Positions 28,615 to 37,944 are shown, numbered from the stretch's first letter. The stretch: 64,000 nucleotides of DNA from Alistipes putredinis DSM 17216 (GCF_000154465.1 NZ_DS499577.1:1-64000); one strand, 5' to 3'. Program-made: numbers and translations. Notes: generated by a model from the sequence alone, not told the origin.

Positions 28615-28811
28615 GCCGTAAAGATAGACGGAAACGGCGTAAAACGGAAATTCCCGACAGGGAGTTTTTTCGAGCGGAAAACAGAGGAGGGGGCGGGAAA
28701 CAGAAAATAAATTTTCGATCGCTCTCGCCTTTCCCTGTCTTTGACATAGTTTTAGATGGGATGCGCCGAGAGAAAACTGCGAACAAGTTCCCGTTTTCTC
28801 CCGGCTTTCAC

Positions 28812-28819
28812 TATCTTTG
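28812..28819 (+). promoter_or_regulatory. -7 box of ispE
   Basis: TATCTTTG ends 4 bases before the ispE ATG, so transcription would begin at or within a few bases of the start codon. No strong -33 element is seen. Confidence 0.6.
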
Positions 28820-28823
28820 TCAT

Positions 28824-29630
28824 ATGATTCGCAAGGCAAATTGTAAGATCAACATCGGGCTGGACGTGCTGTGCCGTCGTGAGGACGGGTATCATGAATT
28901 GGCGACCGTAATGATTCCTGTGTATGGACTGTACGATGTCGTCGAAGTGGAACATGCAGCGCAAACTTCCTTCCGGTCGAGCGGCCTTACAGTCGATTGT
29001 TCGGATGCCGATAATCTCTGTATGAAGGCCGTACGGCTGATGCAGGCATGTTACGGTGCGGGCGATGTTTCGGTTGCGCTCGACAAGCGGATACCTTTCG
29101 GTGCCGGGCTGGGGGGCGGATCGTCCGACGCGACCGCCGTAATCTTGGCGCTCGATGAATTATTCAGGTTGAAGCTTCCGGAGCGGGAGTTGATCGACTG
29201 TGCCGCAGCACTGGGAAGCGATACGGCCTTTTTCGTGCGCAATACGCCCCAACTTTGTACGGGACGCGGCGAGGTGATGACTCCCGTGAAACTCGATCTG
29301 CGGGGGCTGTGGATCGCTGTGGTAAAGCCTGATTGCGGTGTTTCCACGCGCGAGGCTTATGCCGGGATTCGGCCTGGCGTTCCTGCCGTCCCGCTTGCGG
29401 AGCGGATCGCCCGACCTGTGACCGAATGGCAGACATTCCTGAAAAACGATTTCGAACCCCATATTTTTGCCGCCCATCCGGAGATTGCCGCAGCCAAAGC
29501 CGCGCTTCTGGATGCCGGAGCCGTTTATGCCGCCATGTCGGGTTCCGGATCGGCCGTTTTCGGGCTTTTCGATGATGAAGAAAAGGCGCGGAGCCGAAGC
29601 CTCACGCCTTTTGTCTTTCCCTTACAATAA
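28824..29630 (+). CDS. ispE: 4-diphosphocytidyl-2-C-methyl-D-erythritol kinase
   Basis: GHMP-family kinase phosphorylating CDP-ME in the MEP pathway. 268 residues. ANCKINIGLDVLCRREDGYHEL opens the protein, and the ATP-binding loop is PFGAGLGGGSSDATAVI. MSGSGSAVFGLF is the third GHMP motif. ATG 28824 is preferred to the upstream TTG because the promoter box lies directly in front of it. Convergent with rpiB; an AAAAGGCG/CGCCTTTT hairpin inside its last codons (29581-29612) may help termination. Confidence 0.95.
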   Translation: MIRKANCKINIGLDVLCRREDGYHELATVMIPVYGLYDVVEVEHAAQTSFRSSGLTVDCSDADNLCMKAVRLMQACYGAGDVSVALDKRIPFGAGLGGGSSDATAVILALDELFRLKLPERELIDCAAALGSDTAFFVRNTPQLCTGRGEVMTPVKLDLRGLWIAVVKPDCGVSTREAYAGIRPGVPAVPLAERIARPVTEWQTFLKNDFEPHIFAAHPEIAAAKAALLDAGAVYAAMSGSGSAVFGLFDDEEKARSRSLTPFVFPLQ

Positions 29631-29657
29631 ATAAAACGTTGCCGTTCCGCTGCCGGT

Positions 29658-30110
29658 TTATTGACGGTTGCACGCCTTGACGGGAATCTTCTCGATGCGT
29701 CGCTGGTGACGGCCGCCTTCGAAATCGGTGGCGAGGAACTCTTCGACGAATTCCACTGCCTGGTCGTTGGTGATGAAACGGGCGGGCAGCACGATCACGT
29801 TCGCGTTGTTGTGCTGGCGGATCAGGTGGGCGATCTGCTTGTCCCATACGAGTCCCGCACGGATGCCCTGGTGCTTGTTGAGGGTAATGGCCATGCCTTC
29901 GCCCGAACCGCAGAGTCCGATCCCGCGCTCCAGCTCCCCGCTTTCGATGGCATTGGCCAGCGGGTGTGCGAAATCGGGGTAATCGACGCTCTCCTCGGAT
30001 TCGGGGCCGAAGTCGAGGACATCCCAACCCTTCGCAGCCAGATAGCCTACCAGAAATTCTTTCATTTCATAGCCCGCGTGGTCGCTGGCGATACCGATTT
30101 TCTTTTCCAT
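29658..30110 (-). CDS. rpiB: Ribose 5-phosphate isomerase B
   Basis: 150 residues. IGIASDHAGYEMKE at the N-terminus, GSGEGMAITLNKHQGIRAGL with the family's catalytic-loop region, and RQHNNANVIVLPAR are typical of RpiB/LacAB. It interconverts ribose 5-phosphate and ribulose 5-phosphate in the non-oxidative pentose phosphate pathway; the partner epimerase Rpe is encoded at 60.7 kb. The position normally holding Cys in many RpiB active sites reads LCGSGEG, consistent with the Cys-dependent form. Confidence 0.95.
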   Translation of the reverse strand: MEKKIGIASDHAGYEMKEFLVGYLAAKGWDVLDFGPESEESVDYPDFAHPLANAIESGELERGIGLCGSGEGMAITLNKHQGIRAGLVWDKQIAHLIRQHNNANVIVLPARFITNDQAVEFVEEFLATDFEGGRHQRRIEKIPVKACNRQ

Positions 30111-30241
30111 AACGTATTTGTTTTTAGTTGATACCTCGTGTACGGCAATATTTCTGCCGCGATCGCTGCCCGTGTTCCGGGCGTTTTCTGAAAAACCGTT
30201 CGGACTTGTGTGCCATTCCGAATGATTTTCTCCATATTTTA

Positions 30242-30249
30242 CAAAGTTA
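30242..30249 (-). promoter_or_regulatory. -7 box upstream of rpiB
   Basis: CAAAGTTA on the plus strand reads TAACTTTG on the minus strand, matching TAnnTTTG. It lies 132 bases upstream of the rpiB ATG. Confidence 0.45.
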
Positions 30250-30382
30250 CGGAAAATAATTCGAAATCGGCTGTCTTTCGCAGACTTTCGTATCGGGATA
30301 AAACGGCGACGGTAAAGTACGGCCGACGGACTCCTTTTTCGACGGAGCCCGTTCGGTGCAAGGCATGTTGAGAGACCTGTCG

Positions 30383-32206
30383 TTACTTTTTCCGTTCATT
30401 CGGGTGTTTGCGGCCCGATATGGTGCGAATGACGTTGCAAATCGTTTCTACGATCTGTTCATCGCCGGAGATCGAACTGTCGAGCATCATGTGATAGTAG
30501 TGACGTTCGCCCCATTCGCAGCCGGTATAGTGCAGGCAGTGTTCCCGCCGCTCCTGGTCGATACGTTTGAGCAGACTTTGAGTCCGGTTGTCAGCCACGC
30601 CGTATTCGGACGCTATGCGTTTCCGGCGGGTCGCTTCGTCGGCGTAGATGAAAAGATGTAAACAGGCGGGGCGGTCTTTCAGTACGAAGTTGGCGAGCCG
30701 ACCGACGATAACGCACGGTTCTTGGCAGGCGATGTTGCGTATCACCTGGCTCTGTGCGCGAAATACGGCGGTCTGTACCGGGTCGTCGTACATCAGTCGT
30801 CCGCTCACGGTTTGTTCGCTCTCTTGTACGGTACTTTCGCCTAATCCGCTTTGCTGCGCGGTCAGCGAGATGAGTTCTCTGTCGTAGAATTTCACGCCCA
30901 GCCGTTGCGCCAACCGTTCTCCGATGCGATGTCCTCCGCTGCCGTATTCACGCGAAATAGTGATGACGAACGGCAAAGATTTACGGGCCGACAGGCCGGG
31001 ACGGTCGTCATCGGAGTTCAGGCCCGTTCTGCGGTTCTGCGGATTGAACGACGAGGCGTGACGGCGTCCGAAGGCGTAGTAGTAGCCTGACGACAGCAGA
31101 CACGGTACGATCATGCAGAGGAACATGGCGTCATAACCCAGTTGCTTCACCAGTATGCCTGCCAGGAAGCCGCCCGACGCAATACCGAAGTCGAAAGCCA
31201 CGAAAAACGTGGAGCTTGCCGCCCCGCGCCGTTCGGGTGCTACGGCGTGCATCGCCATCGTCTGTAAGGAGGGCTGGATGGCGCCGAAACTGTAACCCAG
31301 CAGAAGAGCCGACAACAGGTAGCACGGTACGTTGTGCGCGAACACCAGCAGCAGAATACCGATCACGATGGCTGCATTGCCGGTGTAAACCAGCCTCGCT
31401 TCGCCGTACCGATCGACGGCACGCCCCAGCAGAATACGCGTGGCTACGGTAGCCAGTGCGATGAAGATAAAGTAGATTCCGCCTCCGGGCAAGCGGCAGG
31501 AGGCGGCGTAAATCGCCATATATACCTCCACTACGCCATACGCCATCATGAAAAAGAACTGCGTGACGGCGGCGGGCAGGGACATCGGCTCGAACAGCTC
31601 CCGAATGCGCAGCGGGGCGTCGGATACCGCGTAGTTGCGGGACCGAATCCCCATGCCTGTCAGCAGGGCCGCCAAAGCCGTCAGCGCAGCGATGGCGAAC
31701 AACGGTCGGAATCCCCAGGCGTTCATTACCGCCAGCCCTAATGCAGGAGCTACGGCGGTGGATATGGCCATCGAAAGTCCGTACATTCCCAATCCTTCGC
31801 CCATGCGTTTGTGCGGGATGATGTCCGTCACCCAAGTGGAAGAGGCATTGCTCGAAGCTGCATGGAACACGCCGTGCGCCGTGCGCAGTATAACGGCCGT
31901 CGCGATGCCTGCCGATACGAAATAACCCATCGGGATGAGTGTCATGCCGATAAGTCCCAGTACCAATATCGCGTATCGTCCCCGCGTGTCGATGAGCCAT
32001 CCCACGAACGGTCGCGATACGATGGAAGCGATGCTGAACAGTGCCGTTGCCAGTCCGATAGTTACCGCATCGCCGCCCAAGTAGGTGACGAAGAAGGGGA
32101 AAGTAGGCAGCAGCGCATGAAAATTTACGAAAATAAAGAGATTCACCAGGCAGATTCTTAAGAAAGAACCTGTCCACAATCGATCCTGTGTCGTTGTTCC
32201 TTTCAT
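30383..32206 (-). CDS. Fusion of an MFS transporter and a cytidylate-kinase-like domain
   Basis: 607 residues. Residues 1 to about 385 form a 12-helix major facilitator transporter with the loop-2/3 motif RPFVGWLIDTRGRYAIL and its repeat LLGRAVDRYGEARLVY. After a polar linker (about 386-405), residues 406-607 form a cytidylate-kinase-like NMP kinase (PF13189 type): ITISREYGSGGHRIGERLA is the modified P-loop (about residue 412), followed by VKFYDRELISLTA and VIVGRLANFVLKDRPACLHL. The kinase part would face the cytoplasm. I infer that transport is coupled to phosphorylation or sensing; the substrate is unknown. No frameshift or stop separates the parts. The leader holds a terminator. Confidence 0.88.
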   Translation of the reverse strand: MKGTTTQDRLWTGSFLRICLVNLFIFVNFHALLPTFPFFVTYLGGDAVTIGLATALFSIASIVSRPFVGWLIDTRGRYAILVLGLIGMTLIPMGYFVSAGIATAVILRTAHGVFHAASSNASSTWVTDIIPHKRMGEGLGMYGLSMAISTAVAPALGLAVMNAWGFRPLFAIAALTALAALLTGMGIRSRNYAVSDAPLRIRELFEPMSLPAAVTQFFFMMAYGVVEVYMAIYAASCRLPGGGIYFIFIALATVATRILLGRAVDRYGEARLVYTGNAAIVIGILLLVFAHNVPCYLLSALLLGYSFGAIQPSLQTMAMHAVAPERRGAASSTFFVAFDFGIASGGFLAGILVKQLGYDAMFLCMIVPCLLSSGYYYAFGRRHASSFNPQNRRTGLNSDDDRPGLSARKSLPFVITISREYGSGGHRIGERLAQRLGVKFYDRELISLTAQQSGLGESTVQESEQTVSGRLMYDDPVQTAVFRAQSQVIRNIACQEPCVIVGRLANFVLKDRPACLHLFIYADEATRRKRIASEYGVADNRTQSLLKRIDQERREHCLHYTGCEWGERHYYHMMLDSSISGDEQIVETICNVIRTISGRKHPNERKK

Positions 32207-32228
32207 ATTTTTTTCGGTTGAGTTATGG

Positions 32229-32284
32229 CAAAAAAAAAGTGTCTGAACAGATAAATCGCAACTGGATTTACGTGTTCAGACACT
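32229..32284 (-). terminator. Intrinsic terminator in the leader of the MFS/kinase fusion (attenuator or sRNA end)
   Basis: On the minus strand, AGTGTCTGAACA (32238-32249) pairs perfectly with TGTTCAGACACT (32273-32284), with a 23-base loop and then nine T (32237-32229). It sits between the promoter box at 32309-32316 and the ATG at 32206. No minus-strand gene ends here, so it would cut the leader after about 70 bases. Confidence 0.75.
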
Positions 32285-32307
32285 ACTCGTTGTTCTCTTT
32301 AACGTCC

Positions 32308-32397
32308 GCAAAGATACGAATAAGCCGCGAGCAAAAGCAAATTTTTTTGCATTTTGCCGAAGCGAAGTATCTAACGCGAAGTCAAAGATACGAAAAA
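32308..32397 (-). repeat. Promoter-bearing intergenic repeat, copy B
   Basis: About 90 bases closely matching 42302-42390 in the same orientation, and 3701-3762 in the opposite one. On the minus strand it contains TATCTTTG twice (near 32384-32391 and 32309-32316). The proximal box points to the MFS/kinase gene. The remaining gap 32398-32515 holds nothing else recognised. Confidence 0.75.
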
Positions 32398-32515
32398 ACT
32401 GAATGTAAAAGCGAATTTTTTGCAAATGACCGGAACGAAGCGTTTAAGGTCCACCCGAATATGAAAAAAACTTGTCGGGCGGACGTGTTTTCGCAAAAAC
32501 CGCTAATTTTACTGC

Positions 32516-32887
32516 GTGAAAACTTTGGGAGCCATACTCGGAAGCTTCTTTCTGGGACTGGGTATCGTCGGTGTCTTCGTGCCGTTGCTGCCGACGACGC
32601 CTTTCCTGCTTCTCGCCGCAGCCCTTTACGTTCGTTCTTCGCCACGCCTCTATGCGTGGCTTCTGAACCAGAAGCATCTGGGACCTTATATCCGTAACTT
32701 TCGTGAAAACCGAGCAATACCTTTGCAGGCGAAGATCGTTTCCGTGTCGTTGATTTGGCTGACGATGGGGTATTGCATCTTTCGGGTCGTCGATGCATGG
32801 TGGTGGGCGCAGCTCGGGCTGTTTCTGCTCGCAGTCGGAACCAGTTGGCACATCCTTTCGTTCGCTACGTTGAGGAAGAAGGAGTAG
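32516..32887 (+). CDS. YbaN/DUF454-family small membrane protein
   Basis: 123 residues from a GTG start at 32516; no ATG is suitably placed. GIVGVFVPLLPTTPFLLLAA is the DUF454 signature, and 'RSSPRLYAWLLNQKHLGPYI' follows as in YbaN. Hydrophobic helices sit at both ends (about residues 5-38 and 75-115). Inner-membrane protein of unknown function. Its 3' end overlaps the convergent EamA gene by 23 bases. No clear promoter is seen on this strand; the upstream repeat points the other way. Confidence 0.85.
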   Translation: MKTLGAILGSFFLGLGIVGVFVPLLPTTPFLLLAAALYVRSSPRLYAWLLNQKHLGPYIRNFRENRAIPLQAKIVSVSLIWLTMGYCIFRVVDAWWWAQLGLFLLAVGTSWHILSFATLRKKE

Positions 32888-33773
32888 TCTTCCACGTTTT
32901 GCGTTGCGTGTCGAGTACGACGATGCTGACGGCCGCAACGACCAGTCCCACGCCCAGGGCGCTTGTCCAGCCGAACCGCTCTCCGAAGACCGTTGCACCG
33001 ATGGCTACTGCCGTCAGAGGTTCCAGTGCCCCGAAAATCGACGTGAGCGTCGGCCCGATGAATTTGATCGCCCTGACCAGCGTGATGTTGGAGATCGCCG
33101 TGGCCGGGAGCGCCAGTCCGAGAATGGCGAGCCTCTCTTTTCCGTCGGTCACGAGCCGGACACCGCCCGTGAACATACCTCCGCAGAGAAACAGCAGAGC
33201 TCCGAAGGCCATGACGTAAAAGGTCAGGGTGGTCGATTCGACCTGCGCCGCGCGGCTCTTGCGTACGCCGATGATATAGCCGGCATAGGCGAATACCGAA
33301 ACGGCGGCAGCAATGGTCCCCGCCGTGGTATCTCCGCCCCGGCTGCCGATTCCTCCGGTAGAGAGGAGGGCGACACCGGCCAGCGAAACGCCGATGGCCG
33401 CTGCCGTTCGCCACGAGATACGTTCGCGGAAAAAGAGTGCCATGGCCAGGGCGACGGCCAGCGGGTACATGAAATGGATGATCGAAGCGACCCCGCTCGA
33501 GATATTTTGATAGGCGATCACCAGACTCAATGATGTCGCGGCCCGAAACAGGCTCAAGAAGAATACCGTGCATAGCTCCTGCCGGGAGATGCGGAACCGG
33601 CAGCCGCCGGCGAGTCCGATGATTCCCAACGTCAGGGAAGCTACTCCCCAACGGTAGGAGAGCACTTCGAACGACGAGAACCCGTCCGAGAGCAGGAGAA
33701 TCGAGAACAACGGAGCTAGTCCGAAGGTCGAGGACGACAATGCCGCATAGATGATACCCTTGAAATTCTTCAT
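32865..33773 (-). CDS. EamA/DMT-family transporter
   Basis: 302 residues from ATG 33773, with ten predicted helices. The first EamA unit runs MKNFKGIIYAALSSSTFGLA to about residue 135, and the second starts near 'YAGYIIGVRKSRAAQ' and ends in 'FGWTSALGVGLVVAAVSIVV'. The 'ERISWRTAAAIGVSLAGVALL' pattern is typical. The exported compound is unknown. It starts one base past the stop of the 105-residue membrane gene, so the two are co-transcribed with typA upstream. The frame extension beyond ATG 33773 overlaps that gene. Confidence 0.85.
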   Translation of the reverse strand: MKNFKGIIYAALSSSTFGLAPLFSILLLSDGFSSFEVLSYRWGVASLTLGIIGLAGGCRFRISRQELCTVFFLSLFRAATSLSLVIAYQNISSGVASIIHFMYPLAVALAMALFFRERISWRTAAAIGVSLAGVALLSTGGIGSRGGDTTAGTIAAAVSVFAYAGYIIGVRKSRAAQVESTTLTFYVMAFGALLFLCGGMFTGGVRLVTDGKERLAILGLALPATAISNITLVRAIKFIGPTLTSIFGALEPLTAVAIGATVFGERFGWTSALGVGLVVAAVSIVVLDTQRKTWKTTPSSST

Positions 33774-33774
33774 T

Positions 33775-34092
33775 TTATGCCAGATATCGTTCTGCGACGC
33801 TGATGAGGAATCCCAGCAGCAGGGCATTGAGCAGGATGACCGGAGCCGCCTTACGGTCTTTGCCCGTGAGGATCAGTACGACCGGCAGAGCCATCATGAG
33901 AGTCACGGCCATACCGTCCGCCCACCAGGGCAGGTAAGGCAGGTTGCTGTAAAAGACGATCGGTCCGGCAAAAAAATATTGGAGGAAGGCCGACAGGCAG
34001 GAGCGGAACGAGAGTTTTTGGGCGATCATCGGGATGATGTCCAGAGCGCCTGCCACGGCACCCGTCATAAGAGCCAGCGTGAAGTGATCCAT
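33775..34092 (-). CDS. Small multi-pass membrane protein, unknown function
   Basis: 105 residues with three to four hydrophobic helices (about residues 5-25, 38-50, 58-76, 84-100). It begins MDHFTLALMTGAVAGALDIIP; a helix rich in small residues followed by DxxP suggests a conserved membrane family of gut Bacteroidetes, but I cannot name it. It sits 3 bases after typA and 1 base before the EamA transporter, so all three appear to be one transcript. No soluble domain or catalytic motif is visible. Confidence 0.7.
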   Translation of the reverse strand: MDHFTLALMTGAVAGALDIIPMIAQKLSFRSCLSAFLQYFFAGPIVFYSNLPYLPWWADGMAVTLMMALPVVLILTGKDRKAAPVILLNALLLGFLISVAERYLA

Positions 34093-34095
34093 GGA

Positions 34096-35898
34096 CTATT
34101 TCGATGCGCGTTTGCGGTCTGTTTCGTTCAGCAGGATCTTGCGCAGGCGCATGGCGTGCGGAGTGACTTCCACGTATTCGTCCTCCTTGATGTATTCGAG
34201 GGCCTCTTCGAGCGAGAATACCTTGGGCGGGGCGATCGAGGTTTTTTCGTCCGATCCCGAAGCGCGCATGTTCGTGAGCTGCTTGGCCTTGGTGACGTTT
34301 ACCGTGATGTCGTTCTGGCGGGTGTGTTCGCCGATCACCTGGCCTTCGTACACCTGTTCCATCGGAGAGATGAAGAAGCGTCCGCGGTCCTGCAGTTTGT
34401 CGATCGAGTAGGCGTAGGCCGTACCCGTTTCGCCCGAGATGATCGAGCCGTTGACCCGCATTTCGATTTCGCCCGTCCAAGGTTCGAATCCTTTCAGGCG
34501 ATGTGTCATGATCGCTTCGCCGGCCGTTGCCGTGAGCATATTGGATCTCAGACCGATGATACCGCGCGAGGGAATCGTAAATTCGAGCCGCGTACGGTCG
34601 CCGTTGGTTTCCATGTTGGTCAGGGTCCCCTTGCGTTTGGTGGCCAGTTCGATCACTGTCCCCGAGTACTCCTGGGGACAATCGACGGTCATCTCTTCGA
34701 TCGGTTCGCACTTCTTGCCGTCGATCTCCTTGACGATGACCTTGGGCTGTCCTACCTGGAGTTCGTAACCTTCGCGACGCATGGTTTCGATCAGCACCGA
34801 GAGGTGCAGCACGCCCCGTCCGAATACGATGAAACTGTCGGCGTTGGCTCCCGGTTCGACGCGCAGGGCGAGGTTTTTCTCCAGCTCGCGGTCGAGGCGC
34901 TCCTTGATATGGCGGGAGGTGACGTATTTGCCGTCCTTGCCGAAGAACGGCGAGTTGTTGATCGTGAAGAGCATCGACATCGTAGGTTCGTCGATGGCGA
35001 TCGGGGGCAGCGGTTCCGGATTTTCGTAGTCGCAGATCGTATCGCCGATTTCGAATCCGTCGATGCCGATCAGGGCGCAGATTTCACCGCAGGGCACTGC
35101 ATCGACCTTTTTCTTGCCCAAACCTTCGAAAACCATCAACTCCTTGATACGGCTCTTTTGCATCGTCACTCCGTCGCGTTTGGCCAGGGTGACGTTCTGT
35201 CCGGTCTTCAGCTCTCCGCGCGTCACTTTACCCACGGCGATACGGCCGATGTAGGAGGAGTATTCGAGCGAGGTGATAAGCATTTGGGGCGTGCCCTCTA
35301 CGACGGCGGGTTCCGGAATTTCGTCGAGGATGGTGTCCAGCAGCGGAGAGATCGAGTCCGTCGGCTGATTCCAGACGTGGGACATCCAACCCTGTTTGGC
35401 CGAGCCGTAGATGGTTTTGTAGTCAAGCTGCTCCTCCGTTGCTCCGAGCGAAAACATCAGGTCGAAAACCTGTTCGTTGACCACTTCGGGACGGCAGTTG
35501 GGCTTATCGACCTTATTGATTACCACGATGGGTTTCTTGCCGAGCGAGAGGGCTTTCTGGAGGACGAAACGGGTCTGGGGCATCGTTCCTTCGAAAGCAT
35601 CGACGAGCAGCAGTACGCCGTCGCACATGTTGAGCACACGCTCCACCTCGCCGCCGAAGTCGGCGTGGCCCGGGGTGTCTATAATGTTGATTTTACAGTC
35701 TTTGTAGATGACGGATACATTCTTCGAGAGGATCGTGATGCCGCGTTCGCGTTCCAGATCGTTGTTGTCGAGGATGAGTTCTCCGGAATTTTTGGCATTG
35801 TCGCGCAGCACGTGGCTCTGCATGATCATCTTATCGACCAGTGTGGTTTTGCCGTGATCGACGTGGGCGATAATGGCTATATTGCGAAGTTTTTGCAT
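34096..35898 (-). CDS. typA: Ribosome-associated GTPase TypA/BipA
   Basis: Translational GTPase that binds 70S ribosomes and aids assembly and stress adaptation. 600 residues, the normal length. G1 [15 protein letters not shown]2 region [12 protein letters not shown]3 [12 protein letters not shown]4 [10 protein letters not shown] are all intact, followed by beta-barrel and EF-G-like domains and the TypA-specific C-terminal domain (about residue 480 on, with '[18 protein letters not shown]'). It is first in a transcript with the small membrane gene and the EamA transporter. A -7 box lies 19 bases before the ATG. Confidence 0.97.
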   Translation of the reverse strand: MQKLRNIAIIAHVDHGKTTLVDKMIMQSHVLRDNAKNSGELILDNNDLERERGITILSKNVSVIYKDCKINIIDTPGHADFGGEVERVLNMCDGVLLLVDAFEGTMPQTRFVLQKALSLGKKPIVVINKVDKPNCRPEVVNEQVFDLMFSLGATEEQLDYKTIYGSAKQGWMSHVWNQPTDSISPLLDTILDEIPEPAVVEGTPQMLITSLEYSSYIGRIAVGKVTRGELKTGQNVTLAKRDGVTMQKSRIKELMVFEGLGKKKVDAVPCGEICALIGIDGFEIGDTICDYENPEPLPPIAIDEPTMSMLFTINNSPFFGKDGKYVTSRHIKERLDRELEKNLALRVEPGANADSFIVFGRGVLHLSVLIETMRREGYELQVGQPKVIVKEIDGKKCEPIEEMTVDCPQEYSGTVIELATKRKGTLTNMETNGDRTRLEFTIPSRGIIGLRSNMLTATAGEAIMTHRLKGFEPWTGEIEMRVNGSIISGETGTAYAYSIDKLQDRGRFFISPMEQVYEGQVIGEHTRQNDITVNVTKAKQLTNMRASGSDEKTSIAPPKVFSLEEALEYIKEDEYVEVTPHAMRLRKILLNETDRKRASK

Positions 35899-35916
35899 AA
35901 AGGGAATTTTAGGTTA

Positions 35917-35924
35917 CAAAGGTA
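35917..35924 (-). promoter_or_regulatory. -7 box of typA
   Basis: CAAAGGTA on the plus strand reads TACCTTTG on the minus strand. Predicted leader of about 12 bases. Confidence 0.55.
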
Positions 35925-36181
35925 ATGAAAATGAGAACAGAGTGTGATGGCCGTGTTCGTTTTTTATAGAATTCCTCTCGATTTTCTGCAAAAGGAGTGG
36001 ATGTATCGGGGTGTCATGCTGCGGATTATGTCTCCCGGTCGCTTCTGTTTGCAGGGGCGGGCATATCGATTCCATCCTGTTTCGATGCGGGAGGCGTGGC
36101 AGGTCTGTTTCGTACGTTCGTTCCGGAACTCGAAATGCGGTTTCCCGCCTTTCGGTCCGAGCGACAGCCGGTCGGGAGCGT

Positions 36182-36233
36182 GTCAGACACAGCGAACCCG
36201 AACGCAGATGCGTTCGGGTTCGCTGTGTCTGAC
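36182..36233. other. Perfect 25-bp inverted repeat after the LRR lipoprotein
   Basis: Left arm 36182-36206 and right arm 36209-36233 are exact reverse complements with a 2-base loop. It lies 9 bases past the minus-strand lipoprotein stop. No T-run follows on either strand, so it is not a standard intrinsic terminator. The rest of 35925-36181 holds no gene I recognise. Confidence 0.9.
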
Positions 36234-36241
36234 GTTGCGAT

Positions 36242-37496
36242 TTATTTATACACGACTTCCGCCGCTTCGGGCTTTTCGAAAGCTTGCAAAAGCTGGTCCT
36301 GTCCTTCACTCATATAAATGGTTTTGAGCGATTCCATCGGGTTGCAGAAAAAGCCCCGAAGTTCCGGATTGTTACTTACGTCTATCGTTTCGAACTGGTT
36401 CTCATAACATCTGAGAAGATACAGGGCGGGAAGATTCGACAAATCCAAACTTTGGAGATCGTTGTTTTGACATTCGACCCAGGTTAATTCTAGACTGTTT
36501 AGCATCAAGTCCGTCAATTCGTTGTTGTTGCAGTAAAATTCTTTCAATTTGGAAAGATTGCTTGCATCCAGATTTTGTAATTTATTATCCGGTACGCGTA
36601 AATATTCGATTTTCTTGTTGTTCGTCAAATCCAATTCTTGCAGTTGGTTCTCGTCACAATAAAGTACTGTTAGTTTTGGGCATGCACTTACGTCGAGGGT
36701 GGTGAGATTATTGCTTTGGCATTTCAAAAGGTCCAAGTCCGGACACTGTAAATTCATATGAGAGATGTTGTTCCCACTGAAATTGAGCATTACAAGTTTT
36801 GTACAATTACTAAGATCGAGCGCAGAAAGGCTGTTGCCTTCTAAGGAAAGATGTTGCAATTCCGGACAATCGAGATAGAGTTCAGACATTTGACTTAAAT
36901 TTGCCATTAGGACTTCCAGCTTATGGTTGTTGCTGCAATCGAGAATGGATACTTTATCGAAAGCAACGTATCCGTCTCCTCCGATTCTCAAATCTTTCAA
37001 TTCCGGATTCGCAGATAAGTCCCATCTCTCAATTTCAAGAGAACAGGCATAACAATGCAGTTGCAAGAGATTCTTGTTTTGCGACACGTAAATTTTTCAG
37101 ATGAGTATTGATTGAACAATCGAGCGTATCGAGCAGTTTGTTGTTGCTTACATCGAGTTTGGTCAGGTCGTTTCCCGACAGATTCAGGTAGCGAAGGTTC
37201 GTGCAGGCTTCTATGCCGGTCGCATCGCACATATAGGCCCCTTCTCCTGCATTTATATTTCCGGGGCAGTCGATTCGTACCACTAACGATGCTTCGTAGC
37301 GGGAGAGTTCTCCGTTGCGGTCGAAATCGAAATACTTGAGTAGGTAAGTGCGGAGAAATTCGTCGGGGATCGTTACGGCTTCGCGCCCTTCCGGGCTGTC
37401 GGGGGTAAGCGATCCATCCTGCGGAACGGGATCGTCTTTTGAACAGGCAGACATCAGGCCTGTAAATGCGAGCAATAACAGAGCTAATCTTTTCAT
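36242..37496 (-). pseudogene. LRR surface lipoprotein with a single-base frameshift
   Basis: From ATG 37496: signal peptide MKRLALLLLAFTGLMSACSK (lipobox Cys, then SKDDP), an EF-hand-like module (FDFDRNGELSRYEA) like those in the lipoprotein at 46-3345, and LRR units ('LRYLNLSGNDLTKLDVSNNK'). The frame breaks at a five-base A tract (coding strand; 37093-37097) and runs to a stop at 37035. The second frame resumes LRRs to 36242. The whole interval is 3n+1, and dropping one A gives a smooth 417-residue protein with 'LKIYVSQNKNLLQLHC' at the join. The downstream half is AT-rich compared with neighbours. A recent mutation, slippage or a sequence error are all possible. Confidence 0.75.
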
Positions 37497-37907
37497 GGTT
37501 TTGGGTGTAATTTAAGAAAGTTTGACATAAACGACGTCGGTTATTGCTCATATATATATATCCAAATATTTACGAAATAAAATGACGGTTTGGATATAAT
37601 TTTTTTGCATCCTTATCGTTTCTCGATAAATTATCGCTCCGTATACCTCCTCATGACTTCCTTTTTCGTATCGTTCATTCGTCGAAATAAACGGATTTAT
37701 CGGATTGTTTTGTCAATGTGTTGGTCGATAAAAGGGTAAATATGATTATCGCCCGATACAGTTTTGTGGAGGTCGGTCCTTTATTTTGTCGGGTAAAGTA
37801 ATCCAGCCGTCGATAGGTTTACCCGGGTTCTTTTCCGATAGCGGTCTTGCCCCCCTCTTCCGGCTGGAGCCGGTTTGTCAAAGTCGGGATTAAATGCCAT
37901 TTCAAAC
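37497..37907. other. Gene-free AT-rich stretch
   Basis: About 410 bases without a convincing gene. Near the lipoprotein start there is an (AT)6 run (37550-37561). It probably holds the lipoprotein promoter, but I cannot place a clear TAnnTTTG box. Confidence 0.6.
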
Positions 37908-37944
37908 AAAAAAGCGCCCCGAATAAATCTCGGGGCGCTTTTTT
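37908..37944 (-). terminator. Bidirectional terminator after malic enzyme
   Basis: AAAAAAGCGCCCCGA and TCGGGGCGCTTTTTT form a 15-bp stem with a 7-base loop, 32 bases past the malic enzyme stop. Confidence 0.88.

Noticed and set aside
35925..36181. Small gene between typA and the 25-bp hairpin
   Set aside because: Overlapping frames on both strands exist but their translations are low-complexity shadows created partly by the inverted repeat.
37550..37561. (AT)6 dinucleotide run near the LRR lipoprotein start as a second phase-variation tract
   Set aside because: Only six units, in AT-rich non-coding DNA and not in a defined promoter spacer; too weak to claim.
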